64,000 bases of DNA from Warburgia ugandensis. Lineage: Eukaryota > Streptophyta > Magnoliopsida > Canellales > Canellaceae. Positions 24,806-37,535 of this stretch are shown piece by piece. The stretch is taken from positions 7,784,001 to 7,848,000 of the forward strand of contig CP141135.1 of assembly GCA_035236585.1 (NCBI GenBank). Direction: 5' to 3'. The translations under genes were made by a program, and so were the position numbers. The notes under the pieces were generated by a model. The model was not told the origin of the DNA. It saw only the letters and a program-made list of their open reading frames with translations, and ran no database searches. Every line of letters starts with the position of its first letter. The stretch's first letter is position 1.

Positions 24806-25625
24806 GGACCGCCTGATATTGTAAAAGAGGCCTACACTTTGATCTATTTGTAAAACAGAGCCCTACTAATTTCATATTTGTAAAGATAAGCCTCTGATCT
24901 AGAATAATTGATGAGAAGAGGATTACCATGAATTTTTGTGTAGTAAATTGATTTCTTAGTATAAAATACCAAAACTACCCTTAGATGTTAAAAAAACAAT
25001 GCTTAAAATTAATATATACACCCACAAGGAATAAATGCATTTAGATGATCTTTCGAAGATCTAAGTTGTTCATCACGTTCGGTGTACAGAAATTGGGTAA
25101 CCCATGGGAAATCGATGCATTTGGATGATCCTAACTAATTATGTGGGCCTTTAAAAATTAAATTAAATTAAATGTTCATATTTTTTTCCTAGAGAAATAG
25201 GTTAAAAAGCATCTAATGGGCATGAAATTTTAATCTTTGGCCTCTCAAAGCCATCCTAAATGGCTAGGATCTAAAAATGTATTATCACCATGAATTACAG
25301 AAGAAAGATTTACTTCTTTGTCATTTTCCTTGAGAGAAGCAAAGTTGTGAGGCCACCACCAGTTGGGTTTATACAAAATTTCCTCATTCTTTGAGGAGGG
25401 TGCAAGTACCAATTTCTAAAATTATTTAAGCAGGTGTGTATGTTAACTTGCAGAATTGTTTTTTAAGATATAAGGGTACTTTTAGTATTTTGTATTAACA
25501 AAATCAAGTCACCTTTTCAAAAATTCAATGTAGCCTTTTCTTTCCAATTGTCCCAAATCAAAGACTTGTTTGTACAAATATGACAAATAGTTTAAAAGAG
25601 ATGACTCCTTTTACAAATATACCCA
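24806..25625. mobile_element. Element with long (~180-bp) terminal inverted repeats, MULE/foldback-like
   Basis: The left arm at 24806-25000 and the reverse complement of 25453-25625 align along their lengths. Shared blocks include TTGTAAAAG at the ends, CATATTTGTA, TGAATTTTTG and AAAATAC(C/T)AAAA(C/G)TACCCTTA at the inner edge. Identity is clearly imperfect, so the element is old. Long inverted repeats of this length are typical of plant Mutator-like or foldback elements. No transposase frame is present and no 9-bp target duplication is evident. Confidence 0.6.
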
Positions 25626-26446
25626 CAAAAATTGTATGGCTAAAAGTTTGTACATACAAGTTTATGGTCTAAAAACACGTGAGTTGACTTGCAACTGAGG
25701 TCGAGTTAACTGGACTGCCAACCAGCAAATCATGTTGACTCGCAAATTAACTGTATAATCTAAAATGCAGTTGTACATTTGTTACAGGAAATGAATGGTT
25801 AGAACTTTCTACGTGCAACAGTGAACGGTTTATTTTCATGGATGAAAAACACAGATTTAGGATGCTCAAATCATTCTTGTTTTGTATGAGATATTCCCTG
25901 GGAGAATCAGATGAACAGGTTCCTAAGATGGGATCCTGTGCAAAAGTGCACCAATACATGCTTACTTGTGGCATTGTCGGGCTCTAATTATAGCATTCGT
26001 CCTTTACCTTCGTACAATGGCACACTTAATTACGGCTATTACTCGACTAAATTGGACTGGCAGTGCACAGCCCCTAAACGTAGAAACAGGGCGAATAAAG
26101 TGATCATATCCGTTAGTTGTGGATTCGGTCATAAATAGGCCATGCGTTAAAAATGACATCTAATAGCTGATGCTAGTCTTTCTTGTTCCAGGTTTTCAAA
26201 TGGGCAAGGGAATTGTTTACCATCTATCTAAAAGCCGTAACACAAGTATCTGTTGTACAATCAAGACCTTACAGATTATGGGCCTACCAGAGTAGATTCC
26301 TATGCTAATGCTTCTCACACATGCCCTAACGTGGGGAGTTATTATTATAGGAGAACTGATATTCCAGCCCCCTTGCATTCACAAATGACCAAAAAAGACC
26401 GAGGCAGGACCAAGGTGAAAACAATGGGGTGGGATATCATTTTCCA

Positions 26447-26482
<36 letters not shown>

Positions 26483-27953
26483 GAAGTGTTCATTTGAAGC
26501 ATTCAAGCACCTTGTAAGCATTGCGCAGCAGATCTCCAATACCAATAAGCCAAAGGAATTTAATCGCGGCTCCTGTGTTCAAAATCTCCAGATAGTTTGA
26601 AGAGAAATGGTAAGGAAGAACATGGGGTTTTATTTCTGTTTGGATGCTCAATTTCAGAATTCAGCCATGGAAAAATCCATTGTTTTCCATTTATTCGCGC
26701 CATCCTGCAGAGTATGCTAATGCGTCCATTACCGGATCATGAACTGGTCTTATTTACATTCCCTGTTTGGATCTTCACAGTCAAATTGAGAGGCACCGGG
26801 GGAATCAATAAGCACCATGTAAAGGATCCACAATGAATTTAAAAAAGCACAGACCCTAACGCACACAAGAAGCATCAACTAAGTAATCTTCACTGCGACG
26901 TTTAACAAACTTGTAGGCTACGTTGCAGTGGATGATATTATCTATGTCATGTTCCAGTATCAGAATTCCGAAACCTATAACTAATTGCAAGAAGTTACTT
27001 CGAAAATCTGGCGATGATTTTAAATCCAAATCATCGGCATTATGCGAAGTTGAGACATGCAAATTAGCCAAGGCTGGACTAAGCAGTGAACTAAACCTGA
27101 AACAGAGGCTTCATTACAAGGTAAGCAGAACTTGTAACACTGAAAAGTACCCATCTAGACATAAGAGAGAAGAAAAGATACTGTGAACTGATTGAGAGAG
27201 CAAATGAAGGTGTCACCCAATATCTGATTCTGATAAAAAAATAAAAGCACGCCAGCGATGAATGAGAAGGCAATCCATGGGGACATTGCAATGAACATTG
27301 ATATGAGATGGCAACGATTTCCGAATCAAGAAGAACAAACAGAAACATGAAATATCCCAATAGGTGCGGTAAGAATTCACAAAAGGATGGAAAGGAAAGG
27401 CCTTTTAAGGGAGAAGAGAACGGTTTGGTATCATAAGCTGATATCATTTTCAATCAGTTGATGCAAGAGCAGATGGGGAAGAATTTTGTCAGACGAGATT
27501 TATCAAATTCAGAGATCATCAATTTGGCCAGGACAAATCAAACAGACAACAAAAATGTCTTTCACATAATCTACTGCTAATATAAGATTGTAATACTCCT
27601 TAACAAAGTAGGATGCAGCTTTCTCCTTACAACTCAAAATTTCAAGGAACGCTACATTAGTAGTGTTTAACAAACTTGTTAAAGAATTGATCAGAAATTT
27701 GGCACGCTACATTCCGATGCATGAGGTTTTTTCTCTATGATACATTACTTGTCCATCACATTCGCCAAACATTTTGACATAGACAAGGTCAAAAAGAAAA
27801 AAAAGGGAGAAGAAAATAAGAAAAATAAAATCTAAAAGATCATGACAAGGTTATCAGGACAAAATACTGTACAGTGCCAATAAAAAGTATACCTAGGATG
27901 GGAAATGGCCCATGATGTCAGCAGGCGTGCACATAATGAACATTATCAATTCC
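25626..27953. other. Region 3' of the kinase gene, no gene recognised
   Basis: It should include the 3' untranslated region of the kinase just left of 27954. Frames up to 120 codons (for example 27091-27453 minus) have no recognisable domain. An ATT microsatellite lies at 26448-26480. Confidence 0.45.
26448..26480. repeat. (ATT)n microsatellite
   Basis: About 11 uninterrupted ATT units. Confidence 0.95.
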
Positions 27954-30200
27954 TTAGTGGCTGCGTCTGAGGACTGAGAGAAACCCGCTTGACGACTTCT
28001 CCTTGCGCTTGTCATCACTGTCTTCCATGACCTGTTAGAAGAATATATCACACCGAATATCCAGCTTGCAGAATGAGAGCAACTGAGATTTAGGATTGGA
28101 TACCATACCTCCTTGGCTATCTGCTGCAAGATCTCTATAATTTCAGAGAAGTCAGGCCTTAGAGTTGGGTCCTGCTGCCAGCATCTTTCTAGCAGCTCCA
28201 CAAGCTTTGGATGAGTATGCTTAGGAATAGTAGGTCTTAGACCCTGAAAAGAAATGAAAGAAATAAATTCAGTAAATGCATGGAACCACCTTGTCATACG
28301 GCATGCAGTAGTTACAAAACTAAAAAAATAAAGAAAGAAATCCAATCTTTTGCACATCCTGAAGGCACCGTATACTTTCATAAAAGGGAAAAAGAAAAAC
28401 CTAACAGCACAATATGGTCAAAATAATGAAGTTAAAACTTCTAATTGGCTAAGTTCCTTTGACTGGGGAAGGCTTGCTATTTGTCACAAGGTTGCAATTT
28501 CATGTATGCTAAACCCATGCGGCACTTTTGCATAACTCCTTTGCAAAGCACAAGTCAACCTTCCGCTCTCTCTGTCTCACTTGTTAGGGTCATACTCACC
28601 CACAAGAGCAATGAGAAATCAGAGATGAGACATACTCAAAGAAAACCTGTTATCCTTAGTTGAACTCAATTGAGTAATCTAATTACAAATGAAGAGTTAA
28701 CTTGTATTTATACTTGCTCTCCACTATCCACCTCCTCAATGGATGGCTAGGATTGTGCATGCGTCACCTATTTAATGGTTTAGGACCATTCTAGAATTCC
28801 CTCTCTAAAACTCTCTACAAAAATATTTAAGTTTACCTCTTTCTAGATATTTACAAGGACTCTTCCAGAAACCAGGCCTTCTAGAATCAAGCCTTGTTCC
28901 ATGGATCTTCACAACGGGCCTAAGTCCATGAGCTAAGCAGGCCTCCCTTGGAGTCTACGAGCCTTGGTAACTTGTAACTTAGAAGAAATCAACAAATACA
29001 GAAAAGATCAAGCCCTAATAGGACAGCCAAGAGTATAGACATGAGCCCCAATTATCTCCCACAACCAGTCTGGAGGCCTATTCTTAGTTGCCAAGCCAAC
29101 ACTTTCTACAACAGTACTCTGACCATTATCATGCATGGACTATGACCTCAAGAAGGAAGGGAAAAAATAGCAACCTGCATATTGAATTGAATTTATGCCA
29201 GAATTCATGCACTCTTAATTTAAGGATGCACATAAGGTGAATGGAGCTTATTGTCCTTCCAATGAAACTGTTTAATCCCTTGGTGTAATTGTCCAGCATC
29301 ATGGCATTAACAACAAAAAGAAGGATTCATGAGTTCCACTGGAATTACTACTTGGCAAAACATAAAGCACGATCTCCCATAAGTGGTGATTAGATTAGGT
29401 GAATTATTCACAGTCTAAACTAAAGAAAGAAGACAGCGTAAATCACTAAGCAGGTTTATTGACTGACTGGTAGCTGGTGCTACAAGATCTAAGCACCCCA
29501 TGACTTGATCTTTGCAGCCAAATAGAGAATATATAAAGCAGCAGCAAAGAAACTCATGATAACAGGCTGAAGGTAGTTTCCAGAATGATCTTTTATACAG
29601 CAGTACAGTTGTATGGCAGAATTTTTAGGGATAAACTTTGCAATGGTAGGACTGGAGCTCCATATGGAGTTGTTTCACTTTGCATCTCTGATGACAACCT
29701 CAACTCCATGGTTAAAAAAGAGTCCCTTCTATTTGTCCCTGAGCAAATTGTCTACCAGCATGACCTGGAGGCCCTATGGCTTTCAATCCATAATTGTATT
29801 TGTTTTCAATGACTATTATAATTCATTTGTCCTGTGCAACGCTAAAAGTAAGATCAAACTTGCAAGCAATCACCAACAGAGGCCTTCTCAACAGTCTAGA
29901 TAGATGAAACTAATATATACCTTTTGAACAACGCCAACAGCTGCTTGTAGCGGTGTCAAGTACTCATATGGAAGCTGAGCAAATAAGAGTATAAAAACAT
30001 GTAAAGCTCGTCAGATTTGCACAAAGCCTGCGGTATCAAATCTAATAAAGATGAAATGTGAAGCAAACAGCAAAATGCATAATTAGCTGAAGTTTCTAAG
30101 AAATGTTAGGAATTGTAACCTTTCCAGTGAGCAGCTCCCATAGCACAATCGCAAAACTGAAAACATCTGCCTTGTGATCGTAGGGCTTGTGTTCTATGAC
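27954..30200 (-). other. Kinase gene exons 11-14 within the window: C-lobe and tail
   Basis: Exons: 30200-30120 ([20 protein letters not shown], helix F region), 29974-29921 ([18 protein letters not shown]), 28243-28109 ([20 protein letters not shown] through CWQQDP and the conserved RP) and 28031-27954 ([20 protein letters not shown], ending in TAA). The sizes are 81, 54, 135 and 78 nt, all phase 0, so skipping any of the first three would keep the frame. Confidence 0.92.
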
Positions 30201-33200
30201 CTTTAGTGGAAAAGGTAACTATTAAGAAATATCCAGGAAAAAGCACTTGTTGAACATTATTCACAACTGCCAGTAAATCCAGACTTGTCTACCCATTCTA
30301 ATAAACATAAAGTAAGCATAGCAAAAGACTACAAACTAAAAATATACAAATAGCTTCAGAAAGCCAAAAAGACACAGGCACTCAGTCTTGGGACAAACTT
30401 AAGGTGGTGCAAATACAGACTAAGCTATGGTATGCTACTTCTTGTTATATTTATTGGTTTATTTTCCGGAAGTTAGACAGGTGCATGCCACCATGCACAG
30501 CCTCAACCCCTTGTTACCCAGATGAGAAACTCCTTGCATCACTGCCCTTCAAGGCTTCTGTGCATTATGAAGTTGAACTTTAGTCTGTTGAGATGTTGGT
30601 CAAGAAGCTTTTGAAACTAAATCAGCAGCTTGTCAGAAAAGCAATATGGTGCCAGAGAACAAATCAGCTTTGCAGGTAAATGATTTCTTTTCTTTTGTTA
30701 AATGAAACAGAACAAGAACTTCTGACACTTTCTCCCAAAACTAAGCTTATGGTTTTCTACTAAAACGGAGTGGAAAGCCAAATATTTGGCTTTGGAAACT
30801 ATATCACAATAATCATCCCAAACTTTTCTAAGGACCTTGGCACCAAATGCCAAGAACTGATATTGAACCCAATATGTTGGTTTGATACTCTCCCCCTTTT
30901 TTCCGTTTTCAATCATCATCACATCATCAAGACTTTATCCCGATTAGGGATCAATCACAATCTTATTCCTCCAGTCCCCTCTATTAAGTGTCATGGCTTC
31001 ATTTAATCCCAAAGTTTTTAAATCCTTTCTCACCACTTCTATCCACATTCTTTTGGGCCTTCCCCTTGCCCTTTTAGAACCTTCAACTTGGATCACATCA
31101 CTCCTACCGGTGCCATTTTTTATCTCCATTGAACATATCTAAACCATCTAAAACTAATCTCCCTCATCTTGTTACCTATTGGTGCTACTCCTAAGTTTCC
31201 TCTAATGTTTTCATTTCTGATTCTATCGGTTCTTGTCTTGCCACTCATCCATCTCAACATCTGCATTTTGGCGACAATCATCTTACGCACATGTTGTTCC
31301 TTAACTACCCAACACTCTAATCCATAGAACATGGCCAGCCTTATAGCCATCTTATAGAATTTTCCTTTCAATTTGAGTGGCACCCTCCAATCACACAAAA
31401 CTCCAGTTGTGATTCAACTAATTTTAAATCCTTTAAATTCTAATGCATCTCTCCATATGCTAGCTTTGTGTTTACGCCCACCCTTGTCTCATCAATCAAA
31501 ACTATATCATCCAAATATTACATGCACCGTGTAATCTCCTCATGCAGATGTATTGTTAACTCATCCATAACTAAGGTGAAAAAGTACAGGCTCAATGCTG
31601 ATCTTTGGTGCAATCTTATAGTGATATGAAAATCACCAGTCTCTCTGCTAGTGGTCCTAACATTTGTTAACACTCTCTTATACATATCCTTAATTAAGTC
31701 TATATACCCCTATGAAACCCCTTTCTCGTCCAACACCCACTATATTAACTCTTTAGAGACCCTATCATAAGCTTTTTCTAAGTCAATAAAGACCATATGA
31801 AGGACCTTCCTCATCTCCCTATATTTCTCTACCAATTGTCTAAGCAAGAAAATAGCTTCCATGGTAAACCTTCCAGGCATGAAACCAAACTGGTTCTCCA
31901 ATGCACTCGTCTCCTTTCCTAGCCCCTTCTCTATCACTCTTTCAAAAAGTTTCATTAATGGCTCTTAAATTTGATCCCCCAATAATTAGAGCAACTCTGT
32001 TCCTCTCCTTTATTCTTATAAATTGGTACAATAGAGCTCTTCCTCCATTCATCCGCCATTTTCTTCCTCACAATCTTGTTAAACAATTTTGTCAACCGGA
32101 CTACTCCAATATTTTCCATATACTTCCATACCTCTATTAGTATACCATCAAGCCTCAGAGCCCTTCCTGATTACATCTTTTTCAAGGCCTCTTTCACCTC
32201 AAGTTTTCTAATCCTACAGTCATATCCATAATGCCCAACATTATTTAAGTTTACAGTACACTATGTAGTTGCAGGCGCAAGGCGCACCAAGGCCCAAGGG
32301 GTGCGCCTGGAGCCTGAGGCGCTTAGGCGCCCGCCTGAAACATGAGGTGCAAAATTATATTTTTCTAATTTTCATAATTTTTAATTTTCGGAAATTTTGA
32401 AAAAAAAAATAACACTAAAATAGAAAAAAAGCATGAAAAATACATTATACGTGAAGATACAAGCATGGGTAAGCTATATATGTGGATAAGAATAGGTATT
32501 AACTAATAAATATAAAAAACAATTTTTTCTAATTTTTGTAACTTTTATTTTCTGAAAAATTAAAAAAAACCCTAAATTACAGAAAAAAAGATGAAAAAAT
32601 TATCACACATGAAGATACAAGCATGGGAAAGCCATATATGTGAACAGAAATACGTTTCAAAGAAGAAATATGAAAAAACGAAGACTTTTTTATATTTCCG
32701 CAACTGATTTTTTCAGAAAAACAGGAAAAAACCTAAAAACAAACTCAAATATAGAGCAAAGAAGTATAAAACTCAAATGGAATGTTTTCTTATACATATA
32801 GAACTAAAACCCATCAAGATCCATGGAAAATAGTTAACAAAAAAAAAAAAAAATTTGAAAAAACGGTACTGGTTTTACGTTTTTTTTATAGAAACTGTAA
32901 ACAAATGCTAAAATTTGTAAATCCACACCTTTTGTTGCTTAGATATGTGAAAGATCGAAGAGGAATGCTCGTTTTCACCTTCTCAGTAGGTTGGAATATT
33001 GAAATTAGGGTTAGAAGGTGAAAAATGAAAAAAAAAGAAATGAAGTTTATACGTTACTGGGTAAGTGGTGCGCGCCTGGAGTCGAGGGCGCATTAGGCGC
33101 AAGTCGCATCCAGGCGCTCGACTAGTTGCACTGCGACTTAAGTCACTACGCTTGGGCTAAGTCGAGTTGCACGCCCTGCGCCTAGTGACTAGTCGCGCCT

Positions 33201-36200
33201 GCGACTACATAGACAGTACATTTAATGCCTATATTCACAGGGTAATTGTCATTTAGCAATTTTGAAAGTAACTTTCCCATCTTTGTTTGATCTTGTCCCA
33301 ATACACTTAACATGATTTAAGTCCTTACTCTTTCTTTCTCTTGCTTTTACGAGTTTAAACGCATGTTTCTCACACCTTGAGTTTAGCCACACTTACTACT
33401 CTCTTAGTAACATTTTTAGCATTCTTATATTACTCCAAGTTTTCATTATTTTTAATCCTTTTCCATGCTTTAAAACACAAGTTTCTCTTTAATAACTTTT
33501 TGCACCTTTTTCACTCCAACACCAAGTTTCTTTTGTTGGTTGCCTTTTACCTTTAAATACTCATAGGACATCTTTTGCCACTTTCTAATGGACATGATCA
33601 TATTAATCACATAGTGCTTACTTTAGGTTCATCTTTCCAGTTTCCTTTTGCTATCAACTTGTTTGTAAATGATGTTATCTTCTCTCCTTTTAAGTTCCAC
33701 CACTTAGCTTCCAGACACTTATTAAGTTCATTTCCTTTCTTCCATACTTTAATATAGATATCCATAACCATTAATCTATATTGTGAGGTTAGACTACCAC
33801 CGAGTATCACCTTACAATCCTTACACATTGATCTTGCAGCATTCCTAAGTGGGAAAGTCTATTTGGCTTTTATATGGTCTACTTTTAAGGGTTAGTAAGT
33901 GTTCATCCCTAAAGTATGTGTTTGCATAGCTAGGTTATATGTAAGGCAAAATCAAGTATAGCCAACATCTCATTTTTTTCTCCAATACCATACCCCCCAT
34001 GTATCCTATTATATCCTTCTTTTTCTTTTCTTACATGACCATTAAAATCGACTCTCATAAATATCCCCTCTATTGGGAATGTCTTGCATGACTCCATATA
34101 TTCCCAGATTTGTCTTTTGATTCTATCTTTCAATCCTACTTGTAATGCGTATGCACTAATGACATTTATGATCTTCTCTCCTAGAACAAGTTTTATTAGT
34201 ATAATTCTATCACTGGTTCTTCTAACGTCTACAATTTTATCTTTTAATTCTTTATCTACTATTATCCCTACACCATTTCTATTATTATTCTTTCCTATGT
34301 ACTAGAGTTATACCCATCAATTTCTCTAGTTTTAGCCCCTTTCCACTTGGTTTCTTGGATATAAGTGATGTTGAGACTCCTATGTTTCATCATATCTACT
34401 AACTCTAGACTCTTACATGTCAATGTGCCTATATTTCATGTAGAGATACGAATCTTGTTCTCTTGGGCTACAAGTTACCCACACACTTCTTGAACAGCAC
34501 GAGAACCAATGCATACTTTCAACTGCACCTAGTTTCTGATACAGCGCACGCTTCCGAGGGAACGCTCTAGCAGCACTTGCCCGTTTTCCACTACACCGAT
34601 GCACCACATCACTTCTAGGGGGATGCCCTAACAACCCTTGTCCATTTTCCACCGCATCTATGATCTGATGCAATGAGTGGCTTACGGGGAATGCCGTAGC
34701 CTGAGGGAATGTAATAAATCAATTCATACATGGGCTTTGCTATGGGTTTTCCTTGCCAGCTAGCACCTAACACAAAACCCTCCTTTATCCGGGCTTGGGA
34801 CCAAATGCAATAAAACCATGTAGAACTAAAACCACATAGGAGTTTTTGTTCCTTTTTCAATAAAAATAGAAACATAATCTGGTACTTTTATCATCTAATG
34901 AGGGTTCAGTCACCATACTGAACTGTACATGGTGGTTTAGTACTCCTATTGTCTTCTAATGAAGGTCAGCATAACAGTTTTATTTTTAACTGTAAGGAAA
35001 CGGAAACAAGAAAGCATTGGCACAAAGAAAACCACACATCAGTGGAAGTTACATGATGACCCCTTTTGACTTAAGGAATCTGCTGGATCTTCAGCCTCAT
35101 CATGCAGTTGAACAACCATAATCTGAAGCAGAAGTGACAAAGGTCTCACTCTGATGTTCCATTCCTGTTTCAGATTTGAGTATGATGGACAACAAAGAGG
35201 GAACAGTCATCCCTGGATATGCAATTTACCAAAGATGCCAGGCATAACAGCAACAGGGATCCCTTTCAAGATTTCCTCATTGAAGATCTCAACCAGAGAA
35301 ACCCAATGTCCTTGCATTGATTTGAGGAAATGGGAGAGCTACAATCCTGAAGCCAGGTTGAATCACCCTAACTGCCAGGAAGCATCATGTCCACTTCAAA
35401 CAAACTTTAACTTCACTTGTTAGGAAAAGGGACGCAAATTTAATTTGCCAAATTTAACTTCAGAGTCTACTGCTGTACATTTACAGTGTAAAGGAAGTGT
35501 AAATAGTAACAGCATCATACAATAAGGCCTCTATGACGCTAAATTAGTACAACATGTCTGGCCCAACTTGGGCAATCTGGCAACTAACAACCTCAGTTAA
35601 AGTTATAAGATAATACATTTCCAAAATTTCCACAAAGGGCCAATAATGACGCAAATTAATATTTCAATGTTAGCTTCGGAGTTTATTTGGTGCACAAGAT
35701 ATCAAACTGTACAATTGGAAAAGATGTTACATTGTATGTTATGGGAAACAAGAACCATTTAAGGTGTTTCATTTAAAGCTTCCATTACTTTAATTTTTCC
35801 CTAGTACCAAGATGTTAAATTGGATCAATTGTCTCAAAATTCTAGGACAACAAGCTTAAAATAAAACAGCAAGTAAAAATCAGTGGAATAACTTGTGGGG
35901 TTTCATCAAAATGATGAATAAACTCTAGGATTTAGTGACACCGGATTACATTGAAATGGTTCAAATGTGCAAGCATGGGAGATGGTGGAACATAATCCTA
36001 ATTGGTGCAACAAATAATCAAATCTGACACAACCAAAAGCCAACCTGAAACCATACACCATCATGAGATCTACTTGAAAGCATGAAAACACTGCAATGAA
36101 TGCATCAACTCTTTCCAATTTTATGCAAGTAAAATACCAAGAATCCACCAAACATAGAACATTGTGCCAGGGAAGAGAACAATCATATAAAAGATGTAGT

Positions 36201-37467
36201 CAAAATTCAGAAATAAACCTAGAAAGACGTAAAATGATTAATGAATTGATCAAACATGACTAAACTTCATAAAACTAAAAAACCAGAAAGGAAAGCTTGT
36301 AATGACTCTTTAACCATGTCAAAAGTGCAAAACTAAAATATCTATAGTATATAAAGCTAATAGAGCTTTTGATTCTTTTGAAAACTACATCTACTTGCAC
36401 CAGGTGGAATTTTTCCTTGTGCTATGCAGGTATTTCTGAATTTTTAGTTAGTTTTATTTTTATCCTATGTCATTAATTGAATGAATGAGCCCCCAAAAGA
36501 TTTGCTTTATACATTCTCTATCTTTCAACCACGTGGCATTTCTATCCCAAATCCTTCAACTTCTAATTCCAACTGAATACATCCTCCTACCATCAATCCC
36601 TACTTCTCTCTCTCTGCCAAATCCACCAAACATAGAAAACTGTGTCAGATAACAGAACGACCACATAAAAGGTCTAGTTGATATCCTGAAATAAACCAAG
36701 AAACAGATAAAAGGACTAATGAATTGATCAATCCCTAAATCACAAAATTAATTCACTCACCTTATTTTCAAAGAAGTAGGCCCCACTTGCATTATCTAGA
36801 CATGTGAAGTAGAGTTAGATAATAAAGATGTTTTGCCAATAATTCAAGTCCCCAATATGTAACAGTATTCATGTATGATCAAAATTAGTTAAGAAAATAT
36901 TGAAAATGTAACAAGGGAAAAAAGAATCAGTTACAAAGAAGATTTACCTCAATAGAAACAAAGACAACGAATAGCAATTTAAATAAACAAGACTAAAGTG
37001 AAAAACAAAATGGAATCAGATGGGACAATGAATTGCATATTTCAAACAGGAAACAGATCAATGCTATGTTAATATTTGGCAGGTTGAACATCAAACATTC
37101 TCGAGAAGCACAATAGAAACATCATAAAATCAAATGAAATATATTGAGACCACCAAACAACATGTTAATAACTATAGGGACTAAACAAAATTTATATGTG
37201 ATACAAGTAACATTTAAGATCATAAATGTGCCAGACAGGCCAAGGAAAAAAGGAAAGAATGTCCACGAAATTCCACCTCAGGAGCCATCCAGCGATATGT
37301 TCCAGTTTCGGCAGTCATGACTCCAGACTGAGCTTGCACTCTAGCAACTCCAAAATCAGCAACCTTCACAACCTGCAGTCAATCCTTGCAAGTATGTTAA
37401 TGAAGCATTATCACAAGCATTCTAAGCCACATGATTTTATCACAAACTCAATACAAGTCAACATGAT

Positions 37468-37535
<68 letters not shown>

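Noticed and set aside
37469..37531. Repeat array that could be taken for a CRISPR-like or regulatory array
   Set aside because: A plain dinucleotide microsatellite in a plant intron.
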